DNA of 64,000 bases from contig JBMOOH010000046.1 in assembly GCA_049323795.1 (NCBI GenBank), positions 11,291-75,290 on the forward strand, written 5' to 3'. Made by a program: the position numbers and the translations under genes. Below, piece after piece: positions 46,768 through 56,114 of this stretch (the first letter of the stretch is position 1; every line of letters begins with the position of its first letter). Source of the stretch: JAOADN01 sp049323795. GTDB taxonomy: Bacteria; Pseudomonadota; Alphaproteobacteria; Rhodobacterales; Rhodobacteraceae. The notes under the pieces are model-generated. The model ran no database searches. It had not been told where the DNA came from and saw only the letters and a program-made list of their open reading frames with translations.

Positions 46768-48003
46768 ATGACCAGACTTGCGCTTGTCGTGACGTGGGGC
46801 ATCGCGGCGTCGGTCCTGCCCGCAGCGGCCGGCACCCCCGACAGCGCCAGCGGGGCGTCGCCTGTCGGAAAGCCCTGGGACGAGATCGTCGCCGAGGCGA
46901 GAGGCAGCGAGGTCAACTGGTTCATGTGGGGCGGTGCGGACAACATCAACCGCTATGTCACGGGTTACATCGGCACGATCCTCACGGACCGCTACGACAT
47001 CACCCTGAAGCAGGTGCCGCTGGCCGACACGGTCGAGGCGGTGAACATCGTCCTCGGCGAGAAGGAAGCCGGAAAGGACGAGGACGGCAGCGTGGACCTC
47101 ATCTGGATCAACGGCGAGAACTTCCGCACGATGAAGCAGGGCGGCCTCGCCTGGTGCGGATATGTCGGAAGCCTGCCCAACAACGCGCTCGTCGACTGGG
47201 ACAACCCCGCCATCGCCAACGATTTCGGCGTGCCGGTCGAAGGCTGCGAGGTCCCCTGGAGCCGGGCGCAGTTCGCCTTCGCCTACGACAGCGCCCGGAC
47301 CCCGAACCCGCCGAAGTCGATCCCCGCGCTGATCGAGTGGGTCAAGGCCAATCCCGGCCAGTTCACCTATCCCGCGCCGCCCGACTTCAACGGCTCGGTC
47401 TTCGTGCGGCACGTGTTCTACTACGCGGCGGGAGGGGTGCGGAACCTGCTCGGCGAGTTCGACCAGGCGAAGTTCGACGAGGTGGCGCCGAAGGCCTGGG
47501 CGATCCTGAACGGGATGGAGCCGGATCTCTGGCGCGGGGGCAGGACCTATCCGACCTCGATCACCCGGCTCAACGAGCTCTTCGCGAACCGGGAGGTGGC
47601 GCTGAGCTTCAACTACGACCCTGCCCAGTTCGGTGTCGCGGTCGGCAGCGGCCAGTATCCCGACACGGTGCGAAGCTACGGCCTGACGGACGGCACGATC
47701 GGGAACACGAGCTACACCGCCATTCCCTACAACTCGCCCCACAAGGCCGCGGCGATGGTCCTTCAGAACCTGCTCCTTTCGGGCGAGGCACAGCTCGAGA
47801 AGGCAAGGCCCGAGGTCTGGGGAACGAGCCCGGGGATCGAGATGGACCGCACGGCGGCGGACATCCGGTCGGCCTTCGCGGCGCTGCCCCCGGATCCCGC
47901 GGTCGTGCCCGCGGCAGAGCTTGCGCGGAACGCGCTTCCCGAGCTTCAGGCCGGGTGGATCGCGGCGATCGAGAAGGGCTGGATCGAGAACGTGGGCAGG
48001 TAG
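46768..48003 (+). CDS. ABC transporter substrate-binding protein (YnjB-like)
   Basis: A 411-residue exported protein with an N-terminal signal of about 21 residues (TRLALVVTWGIAASVLPAAA). The mature part contains NWFMWGGADNINRYVTGYIG and VDLIWINGENFRTMKQGGLA, typical of the YnjB-type extracellular solute-binding family. It is the first gene of the importer operon. The ATG follows AGGGGAGGA. The family's ligand is not firmly known; thiamine-like or iron-related roles have been proposed by genome context. Confidence 0.85.
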   Translation: MTRLALVVTWGIAASVLPAAAGTPDSASGASPVGKPWDEIVAEARGSEVNWFMWGGADNINRYVTGYIGTILTDRYDITLKQVPLADTVEAVNIVLGEKEAGKDEDGSVDLIWINGENFRTMKQGGLAWCGYVGSLPNNALVDWDNPAIANDFGVPVEGCEVPWSRAQFAFAYDSARTPNPPKSIPALIEWVKANPGQFTYPAPPDFNGSVFVRHVFYYAAGGVRNLLGEFDQAKFDEVAPKAWAILNGMEPDLWRGGRTYPTSITRLNELFANREVALSFNYDPAQFGVAVGSGQYPDTVRSYGLTDGTIGNTSYTAIPYNSPHKAAAMVLQNLLLSGEAQLEKARPEVWGTSPGIEMDRTAADIRSAFAALPPDPAVVPAAELARNALPELQAGWIAAIEKGWIENVGR

Positions 48004-48096
48004 CACGCCGGGACCGCGGGGGGCACACGCCGACCGTGGCGGCGGGCGCGCTTCGCGCCTAGACTGGCCGAGAGGGAACGCCCGGATGCATCGCCC

Positions 48097-48954
48097 ATGT
48101 CCGACCGCCTGAAAATCGCCCTCCTGCTCGCACCCGCACTGCTGGTGATCGGCGTTCTGTTCTTCGGCGGCCTCGCCATCGGGGTGGTGCGGTCCTTCAG
48201 CTACATGCCGGTGGCCGGGCTGACCGAGCCGAACCTCGATGCCTACCGCGCGGTGCTGACCTCGGGCGAGTTCCTGCGGTCGTTCCTGCTCACCTTCCAC
48301 ATCGCGCTGGCCTCGACCGTCATCTCGGCCGTCATCGCCATCGCGGCGGCACTGCTGCTGCGTCGGACCTTCGTGGGCCGAGGGGCGGTCAACTTTCTCT
48401 TCCAGCTCAACCTGACTGTCCCGCACATCGTCGGCGCGGTCGGTATCCTCTACCTCTTCTCGCAGTCCGGAAGCTTCGCGCGGCTCGCCTACGCGGTCGG
48501 GCTGATCGACGCGCCGGCCCAGTTCCCGGCGCTGATCTTCGACCCCTACGCCGTCGGGATCATCCTGCAATACGTCTGGAAGGAAGTGCCCTTCATCGGG
48601 GTCATCGTGCTCGCCCAGATGCAGGCGCTCGGCACCGATTACGAAAGCGTCGCCCGCAGCCTCGGCGCCTCCCGCTGGCAGGCGTTCCGGCACGTCCTGC
48701 TGCCGCTGATCTTCCCCGGCGTCCTGTCGGCGAGCGTGATCGTCTTCGCCTTCACCTTCGGGGCCTACGAAATTCCGGCGCTGCTCGGTGCGAGCCAGCC
48801 GCAGGCGCTGCCGGTCCTCGCCTACAGGTCCTACACCGATGTCGATCTCGCCGCGCGTCCGCAGGCGATGGCGATGGCGGTCGTGATCGCGCTTCTGTCG
48901 GGCGGGATGCTCTGGCTCTACATGCGGGCCACCCGTGCGCGGGTGCGATCGTGA
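48097..48954 (+). CDS. ABC transporter permease (YnjC-like, first subunit)
   Basis: A 285-residue inner-membrane protein with six or so hydrophobic segments. The EAA-type loop (SVARSLGASRWQAFRHVLLP) that contacts the ATPase is clear. Read 93 bases after the binding protein gene and 7 bases before the second permease. It is probably half of a heterodimeric channel. Confidence 0.88.
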   Translation: MSDRLKIALLLAPALLVIGVLFFGGLAIGVVRSFSYMPVAGLTEPNLDAYRAVLTSGEFLRSFLLTFHIALASTVISAVIAIAAALLLRRTFVGRGAVNFLFQLNLTVPHIVGAVGILYLFSQSGSFARLAYAVGLIDAPAQFPALIFDPYAVGIILQYVWKEVPFIGVIVLAQMQALGTDYESVARSLGASRWQAFRHVLLPLIFPGVLSASVIVFAFTFGAYEIPALLGASQPQALPVLAYRSYTDVDLAARPQAMAMAVVIALLSGGMLWLYMRATRARVRS

Positions 48955-48961
48955 CGAGGTC

Positions 48962-49783
48962 ATGACCCGCGATCCGGCATGGTTCCGGTCGCTCCGCGCG
49001 CTTTCGGGCGCGGTGCTGATCGTCTGGCTGGTCCTGCCGCTCGTGCCGCTCGTCCTGTGGTCCTTCGCACGCGGCTGGCGGTTCCCGAACCTCCTGCCGC
49101 AGCAATGGTCGCTTCAGGCCTGGGAGTTCGCGCTCTCCGCCCGCTCGGGCGTGCTCGACAGCCTCTGGCTCACCGTCTGGATCGCGGCGCTGACCACGGT
49201 CCTCTCGACCCTCGTCGGCGTGCCGGCGGGACGCGCGCTCAGCCTCTACCGCTTCCGCGGGAAAGAGGCGGTGGAACTGTTCATCCTCGCCCCGGTGATC
49301 GTTCCGGGCATCGCGGCGGCCCTGGGGATACATTCGGTCTTCATCGGGCTCGGCCTGACCAACACCGTCACGGGCGTCGTCCTCGTGCACCTGATCCCCA
49401 CCGTGCCCTACATGACGCTGGTGATGGCAGGCATCTTCGCGAACCACGACCCGGCGTTCGAGCAGCAGGCGCGCAGCCTCGGCGCCTCGCCCCTCCAGAC
49501 CTTCGTCCACGTCACGCTGCCCGCGATCCTGCCGGGCCTGATCGTCGGCGGGCTCCTCGCCTTCCTCGTGTCGTGGAGCCAGTACGTGCCGACCCTCCTG
49601 ATCGGCGGGGGCCGGATCATCACGCTGCCGCTTCTCCTCTTCAACTTCGCGGCCGCGGGGCGGAACGACATCACCGGGGCGATCGGGCTCATCTACATCC
49701 TGCCCGGCATCATCATCCTTCTCTTCACCGCCCGTCACCTCTCGGGGACGAGCGGCGCGGCCGGGAACTTCGGCCGCCCATGA
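48962..49783 (+). CDS. ABC transporter permease (second subunit)
   Basis: A 273-residue inner-membrane protein. Hydrophobic segments run along the whole chain, and the EAA loop (EQQARSLGASPLQTFVHVTL) precedes a long terminal helix. The ATG at 48962 follows the previous stop by 7 bases, and its own stop overlaps the ATPase start (ATGA). It forms the channel with the first permease. In YnjC-type systems both halves are often fused; here they are separate. Confidence 0.88.
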   Translation: MTRDPAWFRSLRALSGAVLIVWLVLPLVPLVLWSFARGWRFPNLLPQQWSLQAWEFALSARSGVLDSLWLTVWIAALTTVLSTLVGVPAGRALSLYRFRGKEAVELFILAPVIVPGIAAALGIHSVFIGLGLTNTVTGVVLVHLIPTVPYMTLVMAGIFANHDPAFEQQARSLGASPLQTFVHVTLPAILPGLIVGGLLAFLVSWSQYVPTLLIGGGRIITLPLLLFNFAAAGRNDITGAIGLIYILPGIIILLFTARHLSGTSGAAGNFGRP

Positions 49784-50823
49784 CGCACGTTCTCCTGCGC
49801 GAGCTGGCCAAGACCTATCCCGGCGCGACCGCAGCCGCGGTCGACCGGCTGACGCTCGACATCCCGTCGGGCGGGCTGACCGCGCTTCTCGGCCCGTCGG
49901 GATGCGGCAAGACCACTGTCCTGAAGATCATCGCCGGGCTTCTCGATCCGGAGTCCGGGGACGTCGCCTTCGACGGCAGGTCCGTCCTGCGCGAGGCACC
50001 CGAGACGCGCGGCGCGGTGATGGCGTTCCAGAACCATCTCCTCTTCCCCTACATGTCGGTCGCCGACAACGTGGGCTTCGGCCTCAGGATGCGGAAGGTG
50101 CCGAAGGCCGAGATCGCGCGCCGCGTGGCCGAGATGCTGGCGCTCGTCCGCCTGCCGGACCTCGGGCCCCGGCGGCCCTCGGAGCTTTCGGGCGGCCAGC
50201 AGCAGCGGGTCGCGCTGGCGCGGGCGCTGATCGTGAAGCCCAGGGTGCTCCTTCTCGACGAGCCGCTCTCGAACCTCGATGCGCATCTCAGGATCGAGAT
50301 GCGCGACCTGATCCGGGGGATCCAGAAGGACCTCGGAATCACGACCATCTTCGTGACGCACGACCAGGAAGAGGCGATGGTGCTGGCCGACCGGGTGGCC
50401 CTGATCCTGAACGGGCGGCTTCGCCAGTACGACACGCCCCACGCCTTCTACCGCCGCCCTGCCGACCGCGACGTGGCGCAGTTCTTCGGGGGGCGGAACT
50501 TCCTGCGGGGCACGTCCGACGGCAGCATCTTCGACTGCGCCCTCGGACGCCTCTCGCTGCCGGTCGGCGCGGCCAGGGGGCCGGGGCTGCTGACCTTCCG
50601 CCCCGAGGCGGTCAGGATCGGCGGCAGCGGATCGAACGACCTGCCGGGCCGGGTCGAGGACCGCATCTACCTCGGCACCCAGACACGGCTGATTCTCCGC
50701 ATCGGCGGAGAAAGGATCGAGGCGGCACTGCCGCCCGATCTGGCCGAGGGCATCGGTCCAGGCGACGAGGTGACCGTGAGTCTGCCGCCTCAGAGCCTCT
50801 GGGCGATATCGGAACCGCGCTGA
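49780..50823 (+). CDS. ABC transporter ATP-binding protein (YnjD/PotA-like)
   Basis: A 347-residue ATPase. Walker A GPSGCGKTTVL, signature LSGGQQQRVALARAL, Walker B VLLLDEPLSNLD, and the H-loop VTHDQEEAM are present. The C-terminal about 110 residues (from YRRPADRDVAQFFGGRNFL) form a TOBE-type regulatory domain. It energises the adjacent importer and overlaps the second permease gene by 4 bases. Confidence 0.92.
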   Translation: MTHVLLRELAKTYPGATAAAVDRLTLDIPSGGLTALLGPSGCGKTTVLKIIAGLLDPESGDVAFDGRSVLREAPETRGAVMAFQNHLLFPYMSVADNVGFGLRMRKVPKAEIARRVAEMLALVRLPDLGPRRPSELSGGQQQRVALARALIVKPRVLLLDEPLSNLDAHLRIEMRDLIRGIQKDLGITTIFVTHDQEEAMVLADRVALILNGRLRQYDTPHAFYRRPADRDVAQFFGGRNFLRGTSDGSIFDCALGRLSLPVGAARGPGLLTFRPEAVRIGGSGSNDLPGRVEDRIYLGTQTRLILRIGGERIEAALPPDLAEGIGPGDEVTVSLPPQSLWAISEPR

Positions 50824-50985
50824 CGGGGCGCGCGCGGTGTTCCGGGTCGCGCTGGCCGACAAGACGCATCGGGCCCCGGGCCGAACGGAAGGCGGCCCCT
50901 CTGCCGGAACCCGGACGGAACCCGGATGCCTTGCCGCGCGTTGCGCCCGCGCATCCAAAAGGGGAGGCCCAAGGGGGCACAGGAC

Positions 50986-51240
50986 ATGGGTATCATCTGG
51001 ACCATCATCATCGGCTTCGTGGCGGGCGTTCTGGCCAAGCTCATCACGCCCGGCCGCAACGAGCCCTCGGGGTTCGTGCTGACCACAATCCTCGGGATCG
51101 TCGGGGCCGTCGTGGCGACCTACCTCGGCCAGTCGCTCGGCTGGTATGATCCGGGCGAGGGCGCGGGATTCGTCGGCGCCACCGTAGGGGCCGTCATCGT
51201 GCTTCTGGTCTGGGGCTTTGCAACCTCGCGCCGGGCGTGA
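50986..51240 (+). CDS. GlsB/YeaQ/YmgE-family small membrane protein
   Basis: An 84-residue protein with three hydrophobic segments. IIGFVAGVLAKLITPGRNEP and GFVLTTILGIVGAVVATYLG match the transglycosylase-associated (YeaQ/GlsB) family, which is stress-inducible in many bacteria. The ATG at 50986 has AGGGGG upstream. A DUF937-type protein gene follows after 22 bases, probably in the same transcript. Confidence 0.85.
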   Translation: MGIIWTIIIGFVAGVLAKLITPGRNEPSGFVLTTILGIVGAVVATYLGQSLGWYDPGEGAGFVGATVGAVIVLLVWGFATSRRA

Positions 51241-51262
51241 GGGCAAGGGAAGGGAGAGGATC

Positions 51263-51754
51263 ATGACAGGCAAGGGTATGCCGTCGCTGGTGGCATTGCT
51301 GGGCCTGCTCGCAGTGGCGGGCTACCAGAACCGCGACCGAATCGGCGAGATGATGCGGGCGCGCCGCGCCGGCGCTGCCGACGGGTCGCAGGACGTCGCG
51401 GACGGCGCGCCGCGCGGAGGCGGCTTTCTCGGCGAAATCGCGGATCTTTTCGGGGCCGGCCGAGGCGGCGGCACCGTCTCGGAGGGCCTGACCTCGCTTG
51501 TCGAGCGGTTCCGTACGGGCGGCCGCGGCGAGGCGGCGGACTCCTGGGTAGCGCATGGTCCGAACCGACCGATCGGCCCTGAGGACGTGGAGAGCGTCGT
51601 CGGGTCCTCGACCGTCGAGGATCTGGCGCGGCGAACCGGCCTGTCGCGGGACGAACTGCTGCGCCGGCTTGCCTCGGTACTGCCCGATGCGGTCGACCGG
51701 CTCACGCCGGCGGGGCGGATTCCGTCGGCGGACGAGGCGGCGCGCCTTCTCTAG
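51263..51754 (+). CDS. YidB-like (DUF937) protein
   Basis: A 163-residue protein. The N-terminal helix (MPSLVALLGLLAVAGYQNRD) is followed by a Gly-rich linker and a C-terminal domain (about residues 95-163) with WVAHGPNRPIGPEDVESVVG and LARRTGLSRDELLRRLASVL, which match the YidB/DUF937 pattern. Function unknown. Its stop overlaps the convergent methyltransferase stop in the shared sequence CTAG (51751-51754). Confidence 0.78.
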   Translation: MTGKGMPSLVALLGLLAVAGYQNRDRIGEMMRARRAGAADGSQDVADGAPRGGGFLGEIADLFGAGRGGGTVSEGLTSLVERFRTGGRGEAADSWVAHGPNRPIGPEDVESVVGSSTVEDLARRTGLSRDELLRRLASVLPDAVDRLTPAGRIPSADEAARLL

Positions 51755-52611
51755 CGAACCGGCCCGGCACTGACGGCGGCGTAGAGCGTCAGTGCGGCGG
51801 GTACCAGAACGTGACCGGCCTGAACGAAAGCCGCAAAGGCCTGGGCCACATCGTCCCCGATGGCCTGCCGGTCGTCATCGGTTCCGTTGTTTTCCCGCAG
51901 GATCCCCGCCGCCGGGCCGACCCGGGTGGCGAGGTCGGCGACGTCCCGAAGCCCGCCGGGCGGGGTCAGAAGGACATCGTGCACGGCGGCCTCGACTTCG
52001 GCGAGACCGGCCTTTGAAAGGATGCCTGTCGCCCGGCCGGTGTCGGCGAAGGCCATGGGCCCGGGGGCGTGCGGATCGGCTGCCGCAGGCGTGATGCCGA
52101 AGCGGGCGGCCGCAATGCGTCCCGGAATCGAGAACCACGGGTTGTGCTCCACCCGCGACCACACGACGAAAGTCAGCGTACCGCCCGGCCGGACGGCGCG
52201 GCCGATATTCCTGAAGGCGGCGACGGGATCGGAAAAGAACATCACCCCGAAGCGGGAGATCGCCCGATCGAACCGCCCAGGCGGAAACGCCTGTGTCTCG
52301 GCGTCGCAGGTCAGGAAGCCGACATGTGCCGCCCGCGCCGCGTCGGCCCGTTCCTTCGCCCGCTCGATCATCAGGGGAGAGATGTCCACCCCGAGGACCT
52401 CGCCGCTCGGTCCGACCGCCCCGGCCGCGCGAAGGGTCGAGGCGCCGGTGCCGCAGCCGATGTCGAGCACCCGCTCGCCTGCCCGGAGTCCTGCGTGCCG
52501 CAGCAGCAGGTTCAGCGGTTCCGCGAGCAGGTCGTCGATTTCGGCCTGCTGCTCAACCCAGTTGCGCCCCATATCGGCGCTCCACTGGCGGGCCTGTTCT
52601 TCGTTGCCCAT
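51751..52611 (-). CDS. Class I SAM-dependent methyltransferase
   Basis: A 286-residue methyltransferase. Motif I is VLDIGCGTGASTL, followed by GVDISPLMIERAKERA, a DAETQAFPPGRFDRAISRFG region and the post-motif RAVRPGGTLTFVVWSRVE. This is the UbiE/COQ5-like small-molecule type; the substrate is unknown. The ATG at 52611 has AAGGG about 8 bases upstream. An in-frame ATG 6 bases earlier is also possible. The gene converges on the YidB-like gene and shares its stop bases. Confidence 0.82.
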   Translation of the reverse strand: MGNEEQARQWSADMGRNWVEQQAEIDDLLAEPLNLLLRHAGLRAGERVLDIGCGTGASTLRAAGAVGPSGEVLGVDISPLMIERAKERADAARAAHVGFLTCDAETQAFPPGRFDRAISRFGVMFFSDPVAAFRNIGRAVRPGGTLTFVVWSRVEHNPWFSIPGRIAAARFGITPAAADPHAPGPMAFADTGRATGILSKAGLAEVEAAVHDVLLTPPGGLRDVADLATRVGPAAGILRENNGTDDDRQAIGDDVAQAFAAFVQAGHVLVPAALTLYAAVSAGPVR

Positions 52612-52685
52612 GACCATATCCCTTCCCGTGTCCGTTCGATCCTAGCACCGCGCGCGGGCCCGGGATTGCCTGTCTGCGGCATCTG

Positions 52686-53558
52686 TCAGCGCCCTGCCCT
52701 GCGCGGCGGGGGCGGGCCGAAGCGTTCCCGCAGGAGCCGCAGAAGCCGCAGATGCATGGGGCGGTGCCGGTCGCGGACGTGGACGGCGGCAAAGACGGCC
52801 TGCCCGATCGGCGGGGCATCGGCGACGTAGCGGCAGCTGCCCGCGCGGGTCATCGCGGCCGCCGTCTCGGCCAGCACGTAGGAGGTGCCGCCGGTCCGGG
52901 CGATCAGGCCCGCGATGGCGGCGTTCAGACCCGACGACACGGGTGCGGCCCCGAGGCCGGGGTGAAGCGCCGCATGGGTTTCCGCAAAGGCCGGGGCGTA
53001 GTTCGGGAGAAGGTACGTTTCCGCCCCTACCTGCGCCAGGCGTCCGGTTTCGGTCGAGACCATCCGGTAGGTCACGTCCCCCAGCGGCTCGGCGTGCAGG
53101 TCCGGGTGGGCTCTCGGGGAATACATCAGCGCAAGGTCCAGATTTCCGGCAATGATGTCCGTGCACATCTGGGCGGAATAGTCCGCCTCGAAGTAGAACC
53201 CCGTCCCCGGCAGCGCGCCCCGGAAGAGCGTCAGCCAGTCGCCGATATAGTCGGCGGCAAGGTCGTGCTGGATGCCGATTCGCAGCGTCAGCGCCGCGGC
53301 CCCCGACTGGCGGACGGCATGCAGCGCCTCGGTCCAGCCGCGACGGAGGCTGCGGGCATGGGGTTCGAACTGCATCGCGGCGGTGGTCGGTTCGACGCCT
53401 GACCGCGAGCGCAGGAACAGGGGCTGGCCCAACATCCCCTCGAGCACCCTGAGCCGGCCCGAGACGGTGGACTGCGCGACGCCCAGACGCTCGGCCGTGC
53501 GGCGGAAGTTCCGCGTTTCCCAGAGGTCGAGAAAGGTCTCGATGCTGTCCGTCTGCAT
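52686..53558 (-). CDS. LysR-family transcriptional regulator
   Basis: A 290-residue regulator. The N-terminal HTH (SIETFLDLWETRNFRRTAER, then LGVAQSTVSGRLRVLEGMLG) is followed by the LysR substrate domain. It is divergent from the first dimethylglycine-dehydrogenase-like gene, with 111 bases between starts that hold an inverted repeat of the T-N11-A form. It probably controls the methylated-amine cluster and itself. The inducer is unknown. Confidence 0.88.
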   Translation of the reverse strand: MQTDSIETFLDLWETRNFRRTAERLGVAQSTVSGRLRVLEGMLGQPLFLRSRSGVEPTTAAMQFEPHARSLRRGWTEALHAVRQSGAAALTLRIGIQHDLAADYIGDWLTLFRGALPGTGFYFEADYSAQMCTDIIAGNLDLALMYSPRAHPDLHAEPLGDVTYRMVSTETGRLAQVGAETYLLPNYAPAFAETHAALHPGLGAAPVSSGLNAAIAGLIARTGGTSYVLAETAAAMTRAGSCRYVADAPPIGQAVFAAVHVRDRHRPMHLRLLRLLRERFGPPPPRRAGR

Positions 53559-53575
53559 GGGCTCTACATGGGGCC

Positions 53576-53594
53576 TGATCGGGTCTTCCGATCA
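53576..53594. promoter_or_regulatory. LysR-type T-N11-A operator
   Basis: TGATCGG (53576-53582) and CCGATCA (53588-53594) form a perfect 7-bp inverted repeat. T53579 and A53591 are 11 bases apart, giving the T-N11-A form typical of LysR sites. It lies 18 bases upstream of the LysR start, toward the divergent dehydrogenase gene. Confidence 0.6.
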
Positions 53595-53669
53595 ATAAAC
53601 CTGCGGCATGCGAATTGAAAGCCGCGCGTGCACAGCCGATAATCACCCCGTATCGGGAGGACGGGACGC

Positions 53670-56114
53670 ATGGGCGGGTTTCCCACCACCGCGCGGGTGG
53701 TCATCATCGGAGGGGGCGCAGTCGGCGTCTCGTCGCTGTACCATCTGGCGAAAGCGGGGTGGACGGATTGCGTTCTGCTTGAAAAGAACGAGCTGACGGC
53801 CGGGTCGACCTGGCACGCGGCGGGCAACGTGCCGACCTTCTCGACCTCGTGGTCGCTGATGAACATGCAGCGCTATTCGACCGAACTCTACCGGGGCCTC
53901 GGGCAGGCGGTCGGCTACCCGATGAACTACCATGTCACCGGATCGGTGCGGCTGGCCCACACCAGGGAGCGGATGCAGGAATTCGCCCGCGCGGTGGGGA
54001 TGGGGCGGTATCAGGGCATGGCGCTGGAACTGCTGTCGCCCGGCGAGATCAGGGACAGGTATCCCTTCCTGGAACTGCATGACCTGAAGGGAGCGCTCTA
54101 CGACCCGGCGGACGGCGACATCGACCCCGCGCAGCTGACGCAGGCGCTGGCCAAGGGCGCGAGGGACGCAGGCGCGACGATCCTGCGGCACACGCCCGCG
54201 ACCGGGCTGTCGCGGGACGGGGGCGAATGGGTCGTCCACACCGGGAAGGGCGACATCCGCTGCGAGAAGGTGGTGAACGCGGCGGGCTATTACGCGCAAG
54301 CCGTCGGCGAGTGGTTCAGACCCTATGGCGGGCGGACCGTGCCGATGGTGGCGATGAGCCACCAGTACCTGATCTTCGACACGATCCCCGAGCTTGCCGA
54401 GTGGTCGGCGAAGGTCGGGCACAAGCTGCCGCTCCTGCGCGACGTGGATGTGAGCTATTACCTGCGGCAGGAGAAGGCGGGCTTCAACCTCGGGCCCTAT
54501 GAGCGGAATTGCCGGGCGCACTGGGCCTCGCCCGACGATCCCTTCCCGGAGGATTTCTCCTTCCAGCTTTTCCCCGACGATCTCGAACGCCTCTCGCCCT
54601 ATATCGAGGATGCGATGGCGCGGGTGCCCTTGCTCCAGACGGCGGGGCTCCAGAAGGTCATCAACGGGCCGATCCCCTACGCGCCCGACGGCAACCCGCT
54701 GATCGGGCCGATGCCGGGGGTGCCGGATGCCTATGAGGCCTGCGTCTTCACCTTCGGCATCGCGCAGGGCGGCGGTGCGGGCAAGGTGCTGGCAGAGTGG
54801 GTGACGGAAGGCGCGACGGAGTGGGACATGTGGTCCTGCGACCCGCGCCGCTACACCGGCTACACCGATCGCGACTATTGCGTGGCCAAGGGGATGGAGG
54901 TCTACGGCCATGAATATGCCATGCACTTCCCGATGGCCCGCTGGCCTGCCGCGCCCGACCGGCGGCTGTCGCCGGTGCATGGACGGGTGAAGGCGCTGGG
55001 CGGGCAGATGGCGCCCTACAACGGCTGGGAGCGGGCGGAGTGGTTCGCCAAGCCCGGCGACGACACCTCCTGGGAGGCGGCGCAGACCTGGGCGCGCAAC
55101 GGCCCCTGGGAGGCGCGCATCCGCGAGGAATGCGAGGCGGTGCGCGACGGGGCCGGCGTACTCGACCTGCCGGGCTTCACGCGGTTCCGGCTGAAGGGGT
55201 CGGGCGCGGCGGCGTGGCTCGCCTCGGTCTGCACCGGCGCGCTGCCCCGGGTGGGCCGGATCGGGCTGATCTACTTCGCCGACCATCGCGGCCGGATCGT
55301 CACCGAGATGTCGGCGATGCGGATCGAGGAGGATTTCTTCTTCCTCATCACCGCCGCCGTCGCGCAGTGGCATGACGGGGAATGGCTGAAGCGGCACATG
55401 CCGGCGGGCGCGGCGTTCACTCTCGACGATGTGTCGGACCAGTTCTCGTGCCAGATCGTCACCGGCCCGAAATCGCGCGCGCTTCTCGCCGGTCTGACCG
55501 ACGCCGACCTGTCGCTTCCCTGGCTGACGCACCAGTCGGCGAAGCTGAACGGCACATGGGTGCAGCTCGTGCGCGTGAGTTTCGCGGGCGAGCTGGGGTG
55601 GGAGGTGCATTCCAGGGTCGCCGACACGCCCGCCATCTACGACGCGCTGGTCGCGGGCGGCGCCAGGCCCTTCGGGATGAAGGCGCTGAATTCCCTTCGG
55701 ATCGAAAAGGGCTACCGGGCGTGGAAGGGCGACCTGTCCACCGACTACTCGATCCTCGAAGGCGGCCTCGAACGCTTCGTGAAGTGGGACAAGGACTTTC
55801 CCGGCAAGGCGGCGATGCAGGCCGAAAGGCAGCGTGGCGTGGCCAAGCGGTTCACGGTGCTGAAGGTCGATGCAGGCGAGTGCGATCCGCCCTACATGGC
55901 GAACCTCTGGGCCGGGGACCGGATCGTGGGCGAAGTCACCTCGGCCGCCTGGGGCTACCGCGTGGGCCACTGCGTGGCGCTGGCGATGGTCCGGGCCGAG
56001 CACACCGCGCCGGGCACCCGGCTCGACGCGGAAGTCTATGGCGAGCGGGTTCCGGCGACCGTCCTCGGCGACGGTCCCGCATGGGATCCGGCGAACGAAA
56101 GGCTGAAGGCGTGA
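53670..56114 (+). CDS. Dimethylglycine/sarcosine dehydrogenase-like flavoprotein with GcvT domain
   Basis: An 814-residue protein. The FAD motif VVIIGGGAVGVSSLYHLAKA is near the N-terminus; GSTWHAAG carries His49 in the position of the covalent FAD-linking histidine. A DAO domain (to about residue 430) precedes a C-terminal GcvT-type tetrahydrofolate-binding domain, visible as AGVLDLPGFTRFRLKG and GEVTSAAWGYRVGHCVALA. Such enzymes oxidatively demethylate N-methylated amines and pass formaldehyde to tetrahydrofolate. Paralogous to the protein at 57173. Read divergently from the LysR regulator, with the MDR gene overlapping by 4 bases. Confidence 0.85.
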   Translation: MGGFPTTARVVIIGGGAVGVSSLYHLAKAGWTDCVLLEKNELTAGSTWHAAGNVPTFSTSWSLMNMQRYSTELYRGLGQAVGYPMNYHVTGSVRLAHTRERMQEFARAVGMGRYQGMALELLSPGEIRDRYPFLELHDLKGALYDPADGDIDPAQLTQALAKGARDAGATILRHTPATGLSRDGGEWVVHTGKGDIRCEKVVNAAGYYAQAVGEWFRPYGGRTVPMVAMSHQYLIFDTIPELAEWSAKVGHKLPLLRDVDVSYYLRQEKAGFNLGPYERNCRAHWASPDDPFPEDFSFQLFPDDLERLSPYIEDAMARVPLLQTAGLQKVINGPIPYAPDGNPLIGPMPGVPDAYEACVFTFGIAQGGGAGKVLAEWVTEGATEWDMWSCDPRRYTGYTDRDYCVAKGMEVYGHEYAMHFPMARWPAAPDRRLSPVHGRVKALGGQMAPYNGWERAEWFAKPGDDTSWEAAQTWARNGPWEARIREECEAVRDGAGVLDLPGFTRFRLKGSGAAAWLASVCTGALPRVGRIGLIYFADHRGRIVTEMSAMRIEEDFFFLITAAVAQWHDGEWLKRHMPAGAAFTLDDVSDQFSCQIVTGPKSRALLAGLTDADLSLPWLTHQSAKLNGTWVQLVRVSFAGELGWEVHSRVADTPAIYDALVAGGARPFGMKALNSLRIEKGYRAWKGDLSTDYSILEGGLERFVKWDKDFPGKAAMQAERQRGVAKRFTVLKVDAGECDPPYMANLWAGDRIVGEVTSAAWGYRVGHCVALAMVRAEHTAPGTRLDAEVYGERVPATVLGDGPAWDPANERLKA

